Below the pieces are notes generated by a model. It was not told the DNA's origin and did not search any database. It was given only the letters and a program-made list of their open reading frames with translations. From Saprospiraceae bacterium (GTDB lineage: Bacteria; Bacteroidota; Bacteroidia; Chitinophagales; Saprospiraceae), in NCBI GenBank assembly GCA_016722285.1, contig JADKGI010000002.1:62001-126000 (forward strand): a stretch of 64,000 nucleotides of DNA, in the 5' to 3' direction. How positions within the stretch are numbered: position 1 is the stretch's first letter; the number at the start of each line of letters is the position of its first letter. The translations under genes and the position numbers were made by a program. Below, in pieces: positions 1 through 9,399 of this stretch.

Positions 1-89
1 TCATCGTCTATTTTTCGGAAGTCCCGATCAAATTTTTATTCGGTAGTTTATTATTTGTATTACTCATTTTAACTAAAAAGGAATAAAAT

Positions 90-1256
90 ATGAAATATTT
101 TAAAATACTATTGGCTGTGATTAGTATCCTAGTCATCACATTTTTTGTGGTAAAGTATAAATATAATGTGAATCCGGCATTGTCATTCAAGGGTCCAAAT
201 TACCATGGAAATTTACCACTTGACAGCCTTACACTTCCTGAGGGTTTTGTTATTGATATATTTGCTGATAGCATAGATAATGCAAGGTCACTCTGCTTAT
301 CTCCAGCAGGAACTTTGTTTGTTGGCACAAGGTCTAAAGGAAATGTATATGCTCTTAAAGATACAGATGGAGACATGGTAGTCGATAAGAAGTATTTACT
401 CATGGTAGGTGGTAACATGCCCAATGGAGTAGCATTCAAAGACGGAGACTTATTTATTGCTGAAGTCAACAGGATATTGAAATTTGAAAAAATTGAATCA
501 AAACTTGAAAATCCCGGGACACCGATCACAGTTTATGACAAATATCCAACTGAAAAACATCACGGCTGGAAGTATATAGCATTCGGTCCTGACGGAAAAT
601 TATACATACCAGTAGGGGCACCATGCAATATATGTGAATCTAAAGAACCCATTTATAATAGTTTGACCAGAATGAATCCTGACGGGTCAGGTATGGAGAT
701 AGTGCAGTTTGGTATCAGAAATACTGTTGGATTTACCTGGCACCCTGTCAGCAAAGATCTTTGGTTTACTGATAACGGACGCGATATGATGGGTGACGAT
801 GTGCCTGAGTGTGAACTGAATCATGCTACGAGAGATAGCATGCATTTCGGGTTTCCTTATTGCCATCAGGGAGATGTACCCGATCCTGAATTTGGTAAAA
901 AGAGAAAATGTGAAGAATTTACACCTCCTGTGGCTAAAATGGGCCCTCATACCGCCCCGCTTGGTCTCACGTTTTACACTGGTAAGCAATTTCCGGAAGA
1001 ATACAGGAATCAAATCTTCACAGCGCGCCACGGATCATGGAACAGAAGCAAAAAGAGTGGTTATGATATTGTGTTGACCACTTTAAATGCTGACGGCACA
1101 GTTAAAAGCACCAAACCATTCATCTCAGGATGGCTTGATACAAAAACGGATGATGTGTGGGGAAGGCCTGTTGATTTGGAAATTCTACCTGATGGATCTA
1201 TGCTCATTTCTGATGATTTTGCAAATGTGATATATAGGGTGCATTATAAAGGATAG
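90..1256 (+). CDS. Sorbosone/glucose dehydrogenase-like beta-propeller protein
   Basis: The 388-residue protein resembles the PQQ-dependent glucose/sorbosone dehydrogenase family. It has one N-terminal membrane segment (residues about 4-21, KILLAVISILVITFFVV) that would anchor a periplasmic beta-propeller. Family-like elements are LPEGFVIDIFAD near the start, FGPDGKLYIPVGAPCN in the middle, FGIRNTVGFTWHP, WFTDNGRD and, at the end, GRPVDLEILPDGSMLISDD. The natural substrate is unknown, since the family oxidises sugars or aldehydes with PQQ and many members are uncharacterised. The ATG at 90 gives a clean membrane anchor. The gene is convergent with the next one and no operon partner is visible. 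Confidence 0.8.
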   Translation: MKYFKILLAVISILVITFFVVKYKYNVNPALSFKGPNYHGNLPLDSLTLPEGFVIDIFADSIDNARSLCLSPAGTLFVGTRSKGNVYALKDTDGDMVVDKKYLLMVGGNMPNGVAFKDGDLFIAEVNRILKFEKIESKLENPGTPITVYDKYPTEKHHGWKYIAFGPDGKLYIPVGAPCNICESKEPIYNSLTRMNPDGSGMEIVQFGIRNTVGFTWHPVSKDLWFTDNGRDMMGDDVPECELNHATRDSMHFGFPYCHQGDVPDPEFGKKRKCEEFTPPVAKMGPHTAPLGLTFYTGKQFPEEYRNQIFTARHGSWNRSKKSGYDIVLTTLNADGTVKSTKPFISGWLDTKTDDVWGRPVDLEILPDGSMLISDDFANVIYRVHYKG

Positions 1257-1439
1257 CGTAAAGTGTCCTGCTGATCACTTGTCCCCATTCTATAGCCATT
1301 CTTGGTTCAAAGTCTCAGTTTGCGTTTTATTTTAAGTATAATGATCCCCCGCAAAATGATAAGCATTTTTCAAATAGTTAGCTGTTTTTTAAATTCATCA
1401 TACTTAGTTTGAAATTGATATACAAAAGTCAGTTTTGTT
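1257..1439. other. Convergent intergenic spacer
   Basis: This AT-rich gap lies between two converging genes. I see no convincing hairpin terminator and no small gene in it. Confidence 0.4.
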
Positions 1440-2321
1440 TCAAAATTGAAAAATATTCCATTTAATATTATAATATATTTCCGATGAAGCTCCAAAACCA
1501 AGATTTCTTCTGGCTATACTCTCCATATTTGATCCTGCGAAGTCCAGTATTACATTTCTTCCAGCAAATTTTTCTATTACTTCATTTATAATCAGATATA
1601 GTGCTTTGGTCAGTTTTCCTTTTGGATCAGATGCGCATAAAAGAAAATAGAGTTTTCCTCCATCTTCAATAAAATAGGCCAGGGAAACTATGTTACCGGA
1701 TATTGCAGCCTTTATCGCAAACCCGTTTTCCAATTCAAATGACTTTGTAATAAGACTGAGGATCATTTTAGAATATGTTTTGACATACCCACTTCTATCA
1801 TTTTTTTCCAAAAAATTAAGGATAATATCCGGATTCTTTTCTTCCTGTATCATCAGACCTGATTTAGATGCAAATCTGATATTCCTGATAGTATTCCGAT
1901 TGAATCCTTCATTCAGTTTTTCATATTCATCATTTAAACTCAGAATGTGGTTGACCTTTGGGAAACACTTACCCTGGTCAGGTAATTTGTCACGAATCAG
2001 GAGATTAATGCTGTAGCCTTGTTTCTTAAGAAGATCATAAAAAAATGAAGATTCAGAAAAATGTCCCACTTTCGAAAATACACCTCCACGCTGGCATAAA
2101 AACGGCTGTGAGATATATGGAATCAACCATTTTTTCTTCTTATAAAATGGCATGACAGAAAGATAATCACCTTCGACTATCCCTTGCCATTGATGATCGG
2201 TAAAAATATCCAGGTACCAGCTCTTAGCAAATAATGATGGAAAGGTTGAACGACTAATACAATAATCCCATAGTTCATCATCTATTTCGTTTCTACCCAG
2301 CAGGTGTAATGTCATTTCCAA
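1440..2321 (-). CDS. FemAB/GNAT-like acyltransferase domain protein
   Basis: The 293-residue protein has no signal peptide. The C-terminal half (GGKLYFLLCASDPKG, then a helix, then VILDFAGSNMESIARRNLGFGA) has the layout of FemAB-type proteins with a GNAT fold. These transfer an amino acid or acyl group, often in cell-envelope or polysaccharide modification. The substrate cannot be told from the sequence. The longest frame begins at a TTG (2321), but an ATG two codons later (2315) is an equally good start. It lies 9-15 nt downstream of the acyl-CoA synthetase gene on the same strand, so the two are probably cotranscribed. The family call is by resemblance and moderate. Confidence 0.6.
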   Translation of the reverse strand: MEMTLHLLGRNEIDDELWDYCISRSTFPSLFAKSWYLDIFTDHQWQGIVEGDYLSVMPFYKKKKWLIPYISQPFLCQRGGVFSKVGHFSESSFFYDLLKKQGYSINLLIRDKLPDQGKCFPKVNHILSLNDEYEKLNEGFNRNTIRNIRFASKSGLMIQEEKNPDIILNFLEKNDRSGYVKTYSKMILSLITKSFELENGFAIKAAISGNIVSLAYFIEDGGKLYFLLCASDPKGKLTKALYLIINEVIEKFAGRNVILDFAGSNMESIARRNLGFGASSEIYYNIKWNIFQF

Positions 2322-2330
2322 TTGTAAAAA

Positions 2331-4157
2331 TCATGCATACAAATTTTCCACTTCTGTTGCGTATTTCTTGAGAATTATCCGTCGCTTCAGTTTCATGGTA
2401 GGCGTTAACTCCGTGTCTGAACCATCTTTACGACTTGCTTCCCAGGATGTAGCCAACAAGGTAAATTTTTTCACTTGCTCTATATGACTGAAGTTTTCAT
2501 TTACCAGATCAATTGCATGTTGATATCTTGTCAGAACTTTATCATTCTTCACTACATCATCCAATGAAGTCCATTGCACTTTATGCTCGTCACACCAATT
2601 TTTTAAGGCATCCACAGAGGGAACTATCAATGCGGAAACAAATTTTTTCTGATCTCCTATGACCATAGCCTGTTCAATAAGAAATTCTTCTTTCAACAAA
2701 CTTTCGATCGGAGCTGGTGCTACATATTTACCTCCGGAAGTTTTAAGCAATTCTTTTTTACGATCGGTTATTTTCAAATATTTATGACCATTTGGGCCAT
2801 CAACAAATGTACCTATATCTCCTGTCCTGAAGTAAGTTTTACCATTCAATTCCTTAAAGACAGCAGCAGTTTGTTCAGGTTGCTTGTAGTAGCCTAGCAT
2901 AATATTGGGTCCGGCAGCTATGATTTCTCCTTCTCCGTCATTATAGTCACCATCAGACTTATCTATGATAATATCACAAATATCCAAAGGAACGCCTACA
3001 GTACCAATCTTATTATTTCCTCCAAAATATTGATTTATTGTCAAAACCGGGGATGTTTCAGTCAACCCATAGCCTTCAGTAATGATAATACCCGCTGCTG
3101 AAAATACCCTTGCTATCTTGGCCGGACAAGCTGCAGCTCCTGTAGCAATTGCCTTGACATTTCCGCCCAGTGCTTCTCTCCATTTGCTAAATACAAGTTT
3201 ATCAGCAATTTTTCTCTTTAATGCTTCCCATCCTGAGAATGTCTTACCGTGTTCATAATTGTCGGTGAGACTGAGTGCCCAAAAGAATAACTTCCTTTTT
3301 AGACCTGTCAATAACAAACCCTTATTGTAAATTTTTTCATATACTTTTTCCAATAATCTTGGTACTGTTGTAAAATAAAATGGCTTGACAGCGGAAAGGT
3401 CTCCGGTTTCACCACCCAGATTGTCTGTACCTGTAAAATAAATTTCAGAACCTATCGAGGTATATACATAGAGAATTGCTCTTTCGAAAATATGACAAAG
3501 GGGTAAAAAGCTCAATACACGCTCACCCCGTTGTATTGGTAACAAATGGCAACAACTCTCGACAACACTTATTATATTAGTATGAGAAAGCATAACTCCC
3601 TTAGGATTCCCCGTTGTGCCTGAAGTATAAATAATAGTAGCCAGGTCATCAGATTTTATCGTTTCGCTCAAAGCCTGTACTTTTTCAAGATTATTATCAT
3701 TTAATATCTCACCCCAATATGGTCTTTCCCCATTCCTATCAAAACAAACGATATGTTTTAAAGAATCCACTTTTGCCTTCGCTGCTGATACTTTATCATA
3801 CAAATCTCCCGCACCGGTAAAACATATTTTCAGCTCCGCTTCATTCATTATATACTCATACTCCCGAGAACTAATTGTGGGATACATGGGTACCCCAACC
3901 GCCCCGATGTATTGGATAGCAAGGTCAGTAATGACCCATTCAGGTCTGTTTTTATACACAACAAGCCCTACTTTATCCCCTTTTTGAACACCTAAATCAA
4001 GCAACCCCGAAGCTAGTCTTCTGGAAATCTCAATGACTTCATTAGTCCCGTAAAACTTCCATTCGCCAGCTTCATTTCTTGAACCAATAAATTGGTCCAC
4101 CGGCCCTTCATCGTACTGCTTTACTATATAGTCAAATAATCTTGCTATTTTCATCAT
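2331..4157 (-). CDS. Long-chain fatty acid--CoA ligase (AMP-binding)
   Basis: This 608-residue member of the ANL superfamily would activate fatty acids to acyl-CoA with ATP. The P-loop-like motif YTSGTTGNPKG is at about residues 177-187. The adenylation motifs GYGLTETSP and YFRTGDIG follow, and the hinge/catalytic lysine region DRKKELLKTSGGKY comes near the C-terminus. The length fits the FadD15/FAA1-like branch. No signal peptide is present, so it is cytoplasmic or membrane-associated. It ends in TGA at 2331-2333, which shows that TGA acts as a stop codon here. It heads a two-gene unit with the FemAB/GNAT-like protein. Confidence 0.92.
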   Translation of the reverse strand: MMKIARLFDYIVKQYDEGPVDQFIGSRNEAGEWKFYGTNEVIEISRRLASGLLDLGVQKGDKVGLVVYKNRPEWVITDLAIQYIGAVGVPMYPTISSREYEYIMNEAELKICFTGAGDLYDKVSAAKAKVDSLKHIVCFDRNGERPYWGEILNDNNLEKVQALSETIKSDDLATIIYTSGTTGNPKGVMLSHTNIISVVESCCHLLPIQRGERVLSFLPLCHIFERAILYVYTSIGSEIYFTGTDNLGGETGDLSAVKPFYFTTVPRLLEKVYEKIYNKGLLLTGLKRKLFFWALSLTDNYEHGKTFSGWEALKRKIADKLVFSKWREALGGNVKAIATGAAACPAKIARVFSAAGIIITEGYGLTETSPVLTINQYFGGNNKIGTVGVPLDICDIIIDKSDGDYNDGEGEIIAAGPNIMLGYYKQPEQTAAVFKELNGKTYFRTGDIGTFVDGPNGHKYLKITDRKKELLKTSGGKYVAPAPIESLLKEEFLIEQAMVIGDQKKFVSALIVPSVDALKNWCDEHKVQWTSLDDVVKNDKVLTRYQHAIDLVNENFSHIEQVKKFTLLATSWEASRKDGSDTELTPTMKLKRRIILKKYATEVENLYA

Positions 4158-4752
4158 GAAATTAAATTTTTAATGGCTTTTAGGATTAAAATAAAATATT
4201 GGATTGGTAATAATATACCAAAGGTAAAGATAGTTTCAAAAAGATAAAATTTCAAAACTTTAAACAAATATTATTATTTTCAAAATAAACAATATGGTAC
4301 CAGAGGTTATTTATACTTAAATTTGGGATTAACTCATAAATATTAATCATGATCCCAGGTCGAAGTCTAATTTTCATTTTAAAAATCAGAAAGAATTGAT
4401 TTATAAAAATTAGTTATTTGGGTGATTAGGCTTATGCTTAGGGTTAGATAATTTTAAAATATATCATCTGTTTATTTTTTATTTGTATTTTAATTGCCAG
4501 ATGGAATTCGCATGAAAATAATCATCCCGGTTTGTGCCCGCCTGCTCACGAGAGTCGGGCAGGTACCACAAAGGTGGATTCATGCTCATTTCATCTGTTT
4601 AAATTTTTCTAAGTTATTGATTTTGTTTGAATTGTGAATTTGTTAAGCTTCAAAAGTTCCTTGATTAACGGATCTATTTAATCATTCAGGTTTGTATGCA
4701 GACCGCTTAAGGGATTTCATCTGTTTATTTTTTTTATATTTATTTATAACAT
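4158..4752. other. Long AT-rich intergenic region with short repeats
   Basis: This is about 595 nt between divergent genes without a supportable ORF. It contains three copies of the 11-mer TCATCTGTTTA at 4464, 4591 and 4718, spaced exactly 127 nt apart. It also holds a GC-rich hairpin-like element at 4536-4563. The intervening 127-nt segments do not resemble one another. Confidence 0.6.
4536..4563. repeat. GC-rich REP-like hairpin element
   Basis: A GC-rich island in AT-rich DNA. Read on the minus strand it begins CCTGCC and ends GCAGGCGGGC. The same two blocks flank a different loop at 21163-21187 on the plus strand, so this looks like one of two copies of a small repeat able to pair CCTGC with GCAGG. 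Confidence 0.45.
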
Positions 4753-5526
4753 ATGACACCAAAACTCAATTTCAGAATAATTGGTCAGGGTAAGCCTGTT
4801 ATCATTTTACACGGTTTATTTGGTATGCTGGATAATTGGCTCACTATAGCCAAAAAACTGGAATCAGCAGGATATATGTCCATACTTATTGATCAAAGAG
4901 ATCATGGCAGGTCAGAGCATACCGATGACTTTAGCTATCCTTTGCTGGCCAATGATTTGTATAAATTTATGGAAGAAAACTGGATTCATGAATCTTATTT
5001 GATAGGTCATAGCATGGGTGGAAAAACAGCTTTACAGTTTATTTCAGAGCATGAATCGATGATATCAAAACTTATAATAGTAGATATAGGAATAAAAAAA
5101 TACGCTGCTGGGCACGATGATGTTTTTAAAGCATTGTTTGCTATCGATACAGATATTCTTCATACGAGGCATCAGGCCGAAAATATTTTAAGAACCCGGT
5201 TACATGACAACGGAACTATACAATTCCTGATGAAAAACTTAACCAGAAATAAATCCGGAAAATATGAATGGAAAATGAATCTGAATCTGCTTTATGAGAA
5301 ATATGATAATATCCTTGAGGAAATCCACTTTGAGCACCCTGTCTCCACAAAAACCTTATTTATCAAGGGAGAAAAATCTGATTACATACTGCCCGAAGAT
5401 TTTATTTCAATAAACGATGTGTTGCCTGAAGCCAGTTTTTCAACTATTCTGAATGCCGGCCATTGGACCCATGCAGATCAGCCGGATGAACTTTTTACCA
5501 GAATTATTGATTTTATTACAGACTAA
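4753..5526 (+). CDS. Alpha/beta-fold hydrolase (YbfF-like esterase)
   Basis: A 257-residue cytoplasmic alpha/beta hydrolase. The oxyanion-hole segment HGLFGMLDNW is at residues 20-29. The nucleophile elbow GHSMGG is at 85-90, with Ser87, and the catalytic His237 sits in NAGHWTHADQP. The motif order and length match the YbfF-like esterase group, which cleaves short acyl esters or thioesters. The physiological substrate is unknown. It begins at ATG 4753 with no close upstream gene, and the S41 protease locus starts 39 nt after its end. Confidence 0.85.
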   Translation: MTPKLNFRIIGQGKPVIILHGLFGMLDNWLTIAKKLESAGYMSILIDQRDHGRSEHTDDFSYPLLANDLYKFMEENWIHESYLIGHSMGGKTALQFISEHESMISKLIIVDIGIKKYAAGHDDVFKALFAIDTDILHTRHQAENILRTRLHDNGTIQFLMKNLTRNKSGKYEWKMNLNLLYEKYDNILEEIHFEHPVSTKTLFIKGEKSDYILPEDFISINDVLPEASFSTILNAGHWTHADQPDELFTRIIDFITD

Positions 5527-5564
5527 AACTAATGTTTTACGTTATTAATATGAATAAATTTTAA

Positions 5565-7201
5565 ATGAAAAAAAACATCAGAATAATTATCATCGCTGCA
5601 ACTATCTTTTCAGGATTGGCAGCGGTTACCATAACTAACAATGATAAGCTCTTTGAAATCAGCAAAAATCTGGAGATCTTTATCAGCGTGTACAAAGAGC
5701 TAAATACTAATTTTGTTGATGAGCTAGACCCTGGTACTATGATGCGTAGGGCCATCGATGCTATGACCAACTCACTTGACCCATACACCAATTTTGTATC
5801 TGAATCCGAGATTGAAAGTTATTGGATCAATGATGATGATAAATATCAGGGTATCGGAGCCCGCGTCGGAATAATTGAAAATAATTTCACAATTATTGAA
5901 CCTTATGAAGGAGGGCCGGCATTTTCTTCAGGCATCAAAGCAGGTGACCAGATCATCGCCATTGATGGGATTAGCATAGTAAGTAAAAAACTGGATGAGA
6001 TCCATGCTATACTTAGGGGATTGCCAGGCACAAATCTGAATCTCAGAATCATACCAAATGGCAAGACGACATCTACAGACATCAAACTCACACGTGGTGA
6101 AGTGAATATCCCAAATGTACCATATTCAGGATTTGTTTCTGATGATGTAGGATATATTTCATTAACCACATTTACACAAAACGCCGGTGCTAATATCGCC
6201 AAAGCATTGAGAGAATTAAAAGAAAAAAATCCAAACATGTCAGGAGTTATCCTGGATTTAAGACATAATGGAGGGGGCTATTGCACGAAGCCGTAAATAT
6301 TTGTGGTATATTCTTACCTCAGGGGAGATAGTTGTAACTACAAAAGGTAAAAATAAAGGAACGTGATCAGACTTATAAAACTATGGCTCCGCCTGTGGAT
6401 CTGGAAATACCATTGGCAGTTTTAATTGATAAAAGATCAGCTTCTGCTTCTGAAATTGTCTCCGGAGTGATTCAGGATATGGATAGAGGTGTGCTCATAG
6501 GCCAACGATCATTTGGGAAAGGATTGGTCCAGAATACAAAAGAACTTCCATACAACGCCAGGTTAAAACTCACCATTTCTAAATATTATATTCCGAGTGG
6601 CAGGTGTATTCAGGGTGTGGAATACGAAAATGGGGAACCCAAAGATATACCGGATAATCTCAGATCAAAATTCAAAACCAAAAATGGTCGTTTAGTGCTG
6701 GATGGCGGAGGAGTATCCCCGGATGTTAAAACCGAGGGCAAAATATTGTTTCCAGTCACCAAAGCTTTGATAGATCAATATATGATTTTTGAGTTTGCCA
6801 ATGAATATTGCAAAGGAAAAGACAGTATAGATAAAGTAGGTACTTTTTCCTTTAAGGATTTTCAGGTATTTACTGATTTCATAAAGAAAAAAGGTTTTAA
6901 ATATGAAATACCAGCTGAAAAATATTTGAGTGATGCAAAAAATGAATTGGAAAAATCAGCTTCAAAAGACATCATTGATGAAATACAAAGAGTTCAATCC
7001 AAAATAACTGCATTAAAAAATAGTGAGTTGGTGAAAGCCAAAGAGCAGATAATCGACGAGATTGAAAAAGAAATCATCACCCGATATTACTATCAAAAAG
7101 GTAAGGTACAGCAAACACTTGATGATGATACAGAAATAAAAGAGGCCATAAGTGTGCTCAGAGATTCAAATAGATATAAGACTCTGCTTTCATCAAAATA
7201 G
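5565..7201 (+). CDS. S41 (C-terminal processing) peptidase, reading frame broken
   Basis: A carboxy-terminal processing serine protease of about 545 residues. It has a signal/anchor at residues 1-20 and a PDZ domain around residues 85-165 (YQGIGARVGI, AGDQIIAIDG). The catalytic domain carries ILDLRHNGGG, the Ser/Lys region DKRSASASEIVSG and GQRSFGKGLVQ. The frame is interrupted at three places within about 90 nt: a base is missing in or near the G5 run at 6273-6277, another in the G4 run at 6322-6325, and one base is extra at about 6358-6360. Correcting all three restores a continuous match (NGGGLLHEAVNICG, LPQGEIVVTTKG, NKERDQTYKTMAPP). The visible fragments are 5565-6296 and 6383-7201. It is either a pseudogene or affected by assembly errors. 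The helical C-terminal tail is typical of Bacteroidota CtpA homologues. Confidence 0.85.
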
Positions 7202-7207
7202 CCAGAT

Positions 7208-7897
7208 ATGAGTTTGATTTTACAACTAGAGACATCCTCAGAGATATGCTCAGTGGCTTTGTCTTATAGTGGTAATACATTGTATATAGCGGAATCAAAC
7301 ATTCCAAATAGTCATACCGAAAGACTGACTTTATTGATAAAGGAATGCATGGATCAAGCCGGTAAATCATTTTCACAATTGGATGCGGTTGCGATAAGTG
7401 CAGGGCCAGGATCATACACTTCACTCAGAGTAGGGGTATCTACTGCTAAAGGTCTGTGCTATGCTATAGGGATTCCCCTGATTGCTATCGATAGTTTGTT
7501 AAACCTCGCTTACGGTATTGATATGGAGCTTATTAATGAGGCAGATAGAATTATTCCTATGATTGATGCCAGAAGAATGGAAGTTTATGCTGCCGTATTT
7601 AAAAATGATTATTCTTATTTTACAGAAACAGCGTCTGTCATTTTAGAAAACGACCCCTTTCACTCCTTGACAGTTGGAGAAGGAACTATTCATGTATGTG
7701 GAAGTGGTGCGATAAAATATTATGATAGATATCAATCTGAAAGAATAGCTCTTCACCACACAAAAACATCAGCTTCCTATATGTGCATACCCGCATCAAA
7801 TAAGTTTGAAGCAGGGCAATTTGAAGATGTGGCTTACTATACCCCCAACTATTTTAAATCGCCAAACATTACAAAATCCGTAAAGAAATATTTTTAG
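7208..7897 (+). CDS. tsaB: tRNA threonylcarbamoyladenosine biosynthesis protein TsaB
   Basis: This is the TsaB subunit, which partners TsaD and TsaE in making the universal t6A37 modification of ANN-decoding tRNAs. The 229-residue protein shows the ASKHA-type N-terminus (ILQLETSSEICSVAL) and the diagnostic AISAGPGSYTSLRVGVSTAKGL stretch around residues 60-82, followed by PMIDARRMEVYAAVF. It starts 7 nt after the S41 protease stop, so the two are probably cotranscribed. The other t6A genes are not in the window. Confidence 0.93.
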   Translation: MSLILQLETSSEICSVALSYSGNTLYIAESNIPNSHTERLTLLIKECMDQAGKSFSQLDAVAISAGPGSYTSLRVGVSTAKGLCYAIGIPLIAIDSLLNLAYGIDMELINEADRIIPMIDARRMEVYAAVFKNDYSYFTETASVILENDPFHSLTVGEGTIHVCGSGAIKYYDRYQSERIALHHTKTSASYMCIPASNKFEAGQFEDVAYYTPNYFKSPNITKSVKKYF

Positions 7898-8050
7898 TAT
7901 TTTGAACTTTTAAGCAAGTAAAATAGTTCTTTATATATATTGATTACTGCTATATAAAAAAAATAGAAAAATTATTGTTGTTCCCTCAAATGTTTGGTAC
8001 GGTTATTGAATTAGTCTATCAGAATTCCGTGAACTAACAAATCATTTCGT

Positions 8051-8389
8051 ATGAGAAATAAGAAGAACGAAACCGTTACATTAAAGAAAGGAGGAAAGGA
8101 AGTTCAGTTAGATTATGCTGACCTGAGAAAAGCAGTATTAGTCCTGAGAGCTGTAAACCACAAACTTCGCCAGAGAATCATCGATCTTTTAGAAGATGGT
8201 GAGACCATGACAGTCACTGATATTTATATCAAACTGAGACTGGAACAGTCAGTAGCTTCGCAGCATCTTGCCATATTAAGGCGAGCAGGTGTTGTAGCAA
8301 CCGACCGGCAAGGTAAATTTATTTACTATTCTTTGGACAAAGAAAGATTGGGTCAGATTTCTTCGCTGGTTGAAGATTTAACCAGTTAA
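8051..8389 (+). CDS. ArsR-type winged-helix regulator (cysteine-free), first of a pair
   Basis: A 112-residue ArsR/SmtB-like DNA-binding protein. The winged helix spans residues about 35-105 (LRQRIIDLLEDGETMTV, SVASQHLAILRRAGVV, GKFIYYSL). It has no cysteine and no metal-site motif of the classical ArsR type, so metal sensing is unlikely. A related gene follows 210 nt downstream in the same orientation. No target gene can be assigned from context. Confidence 0.85.
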   Translation: MRNKKNETVTLKKGGKEVQLDYADLRKAVLVLRAVNHKLRQRIIDLLEDGETMTVTDIYIKLRLEQSVASQHLAILRRAGVVATDRQGKFIYYSLDKERLGQISSLVEDLTS

Positions 8390-8533
8390 GACTATACTTT
8401 CAGTCACTATCTTTTAATTAATGAACGTCAACAATTTATGTAGCCAAATTTTACCCTTCCGTTGTTTTAAGTAGCATTAAATACCAGTTTTGAGATTTTT
8501 TTTTGATAAATTACATTTTTTTTTAATATTTTC

Positions 8534-8564
8534 TTTGTCAATCAAAAATATCTCTTCATATTTG
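8534..8564 (+). promoter_or_regulatory. Bacteroidota-type promoter of the second ArsR-like gene
   Basis: TTTG at 8534-8537 and CATATTTG at 8557-8564 are separated by 19 nt. This matches the Bacteroidota consensus TTTG-N19-TAnnTTTG except for one base in the -7 box. The gene start lies 36 nt downstream. Confidence 0.5.
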
Positions 8565-8599
8565 TGCCAAGGTCTTAAAATTTAAAATAAGGAAAACAC

Positions 8600-8908
8600 A
8601 TGAGAGGTACTAAGGTTACTTTCGACAATGACAAGTTACATTACTCGTCAGAGTTGATGCGAGCACTGGCTCACCCGTTGAGATTAAAAATTTTGGAATT
8701 TATTGATTCTAACAAATCGATAAATGTCAATAAAATTTACAGCAATCTTGACTTAGAACAAAGTATTACATCCCAACATCTTAAAATATTAAGAATGTCC
8801 GGTGTAGTTTCGGTAGAAATAACCGGAAAGTATCATGTTTATCATATTAATTATGATGTGATAAACAAAGCAAGTTTTGCCGTCAACAAATTTGTTGGTA
8901 AAGCATAA
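8600..8908 (+). CDS. ArsR-type winged-helix regulator (cysteine-free), second of a pair
   Basis: A 102-residue ArsR/SmtB-like protein with recognition-helix segment QSITSQHLKILRMSG and wing GKYHVYHI. Its recognition helix and wing resemble those of the gene at 8051, which suggests an old tandem duplication. It also lacks cysteines. It has its own promoter-like sequence upstream and a perfect intrinsic terminator 28 nt downstream, so it is probably monocistronic. Confidence 0.85.
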   Translation: MRGTKVTFDNDKLHYSSELMRALAHPLRLKILEFIDSNKSINVNKIYSNLDLEQSITSQHLKILRMSGVVSVEITGKYHVYHINYDVINKASFAVNKFVGKA

Positions 8909-8935
8909 CAAAACGATTTAACCCTCAAGAATAAT

Positions 8936-8980
8936 AAAGCAGTTGTAAACTTTTTGTTTACAACTGCTTTTTATTTTAAT
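8936..8980 (+). terminator. Strong intrinsic terminator
   Basis: A perfect 15-bp inverted repeat: AAAGCAGTTGTAAAC at 8936-8950 and its complement at 8956-8970. The loop is 5 nt of T, and the T-rich tract TTATTTTAAT follows. It lies just after the second ArsR-like gene. Confidence 0.9.
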
Positions 8981-9399
8981 CTAAAAAAACATTCTTAGCT
9001 ATATTTTTTACTCACAAGTGGTTTAATCCGCCATCCTGAAGTCTAAGTGTCAGTCTTTACTTTTATTTAACTTGGTATGATAATGTGGATCCCAAAAGTA
9101 CTTACGCCACCAAAGCTATAGACAAACATTTAGCAAACTTGAATATATAATTAGTCCACATTGCTTATTAACCAGACGCTATTGACCGGATTACGGGGTT
9201 TTAGGACTTTTTGAGTTTCGGTTTGTGTACTACAAATTATAATTTCGGGGAGGGTCTTTTCTTGATATTAAAGGCTATTTGAAATGTCGGCTGTAGCACA
9301 TATTTCCGTTTTTAATGGCTTTTTATTGGTTTAATTATTGTTCATGATTTTGACAAAATCCAAAAAAACAGGCTGCTTTTGTCTATTCTGCCAATCTAA
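8981..9399. other. Intergenic region without a supportable gene
   Basis: About 420 nt between the ArsR-like gene and the minus-strand sulfatase. A stretch at about 9043-9150 stays open on the plus strand for about 35 codons and ends in a stop. It has no start codon and no recognisable family, so it could be a decayed gene end. Nothing else stands out. Confidence 0.4.

Noticed and set aside
9043..9150. Open stretch that might be the end of a recombinase or transposase
   Set aside because: No start codon, no motif and only about 35 codons; left as unassigned intergenic DNA.
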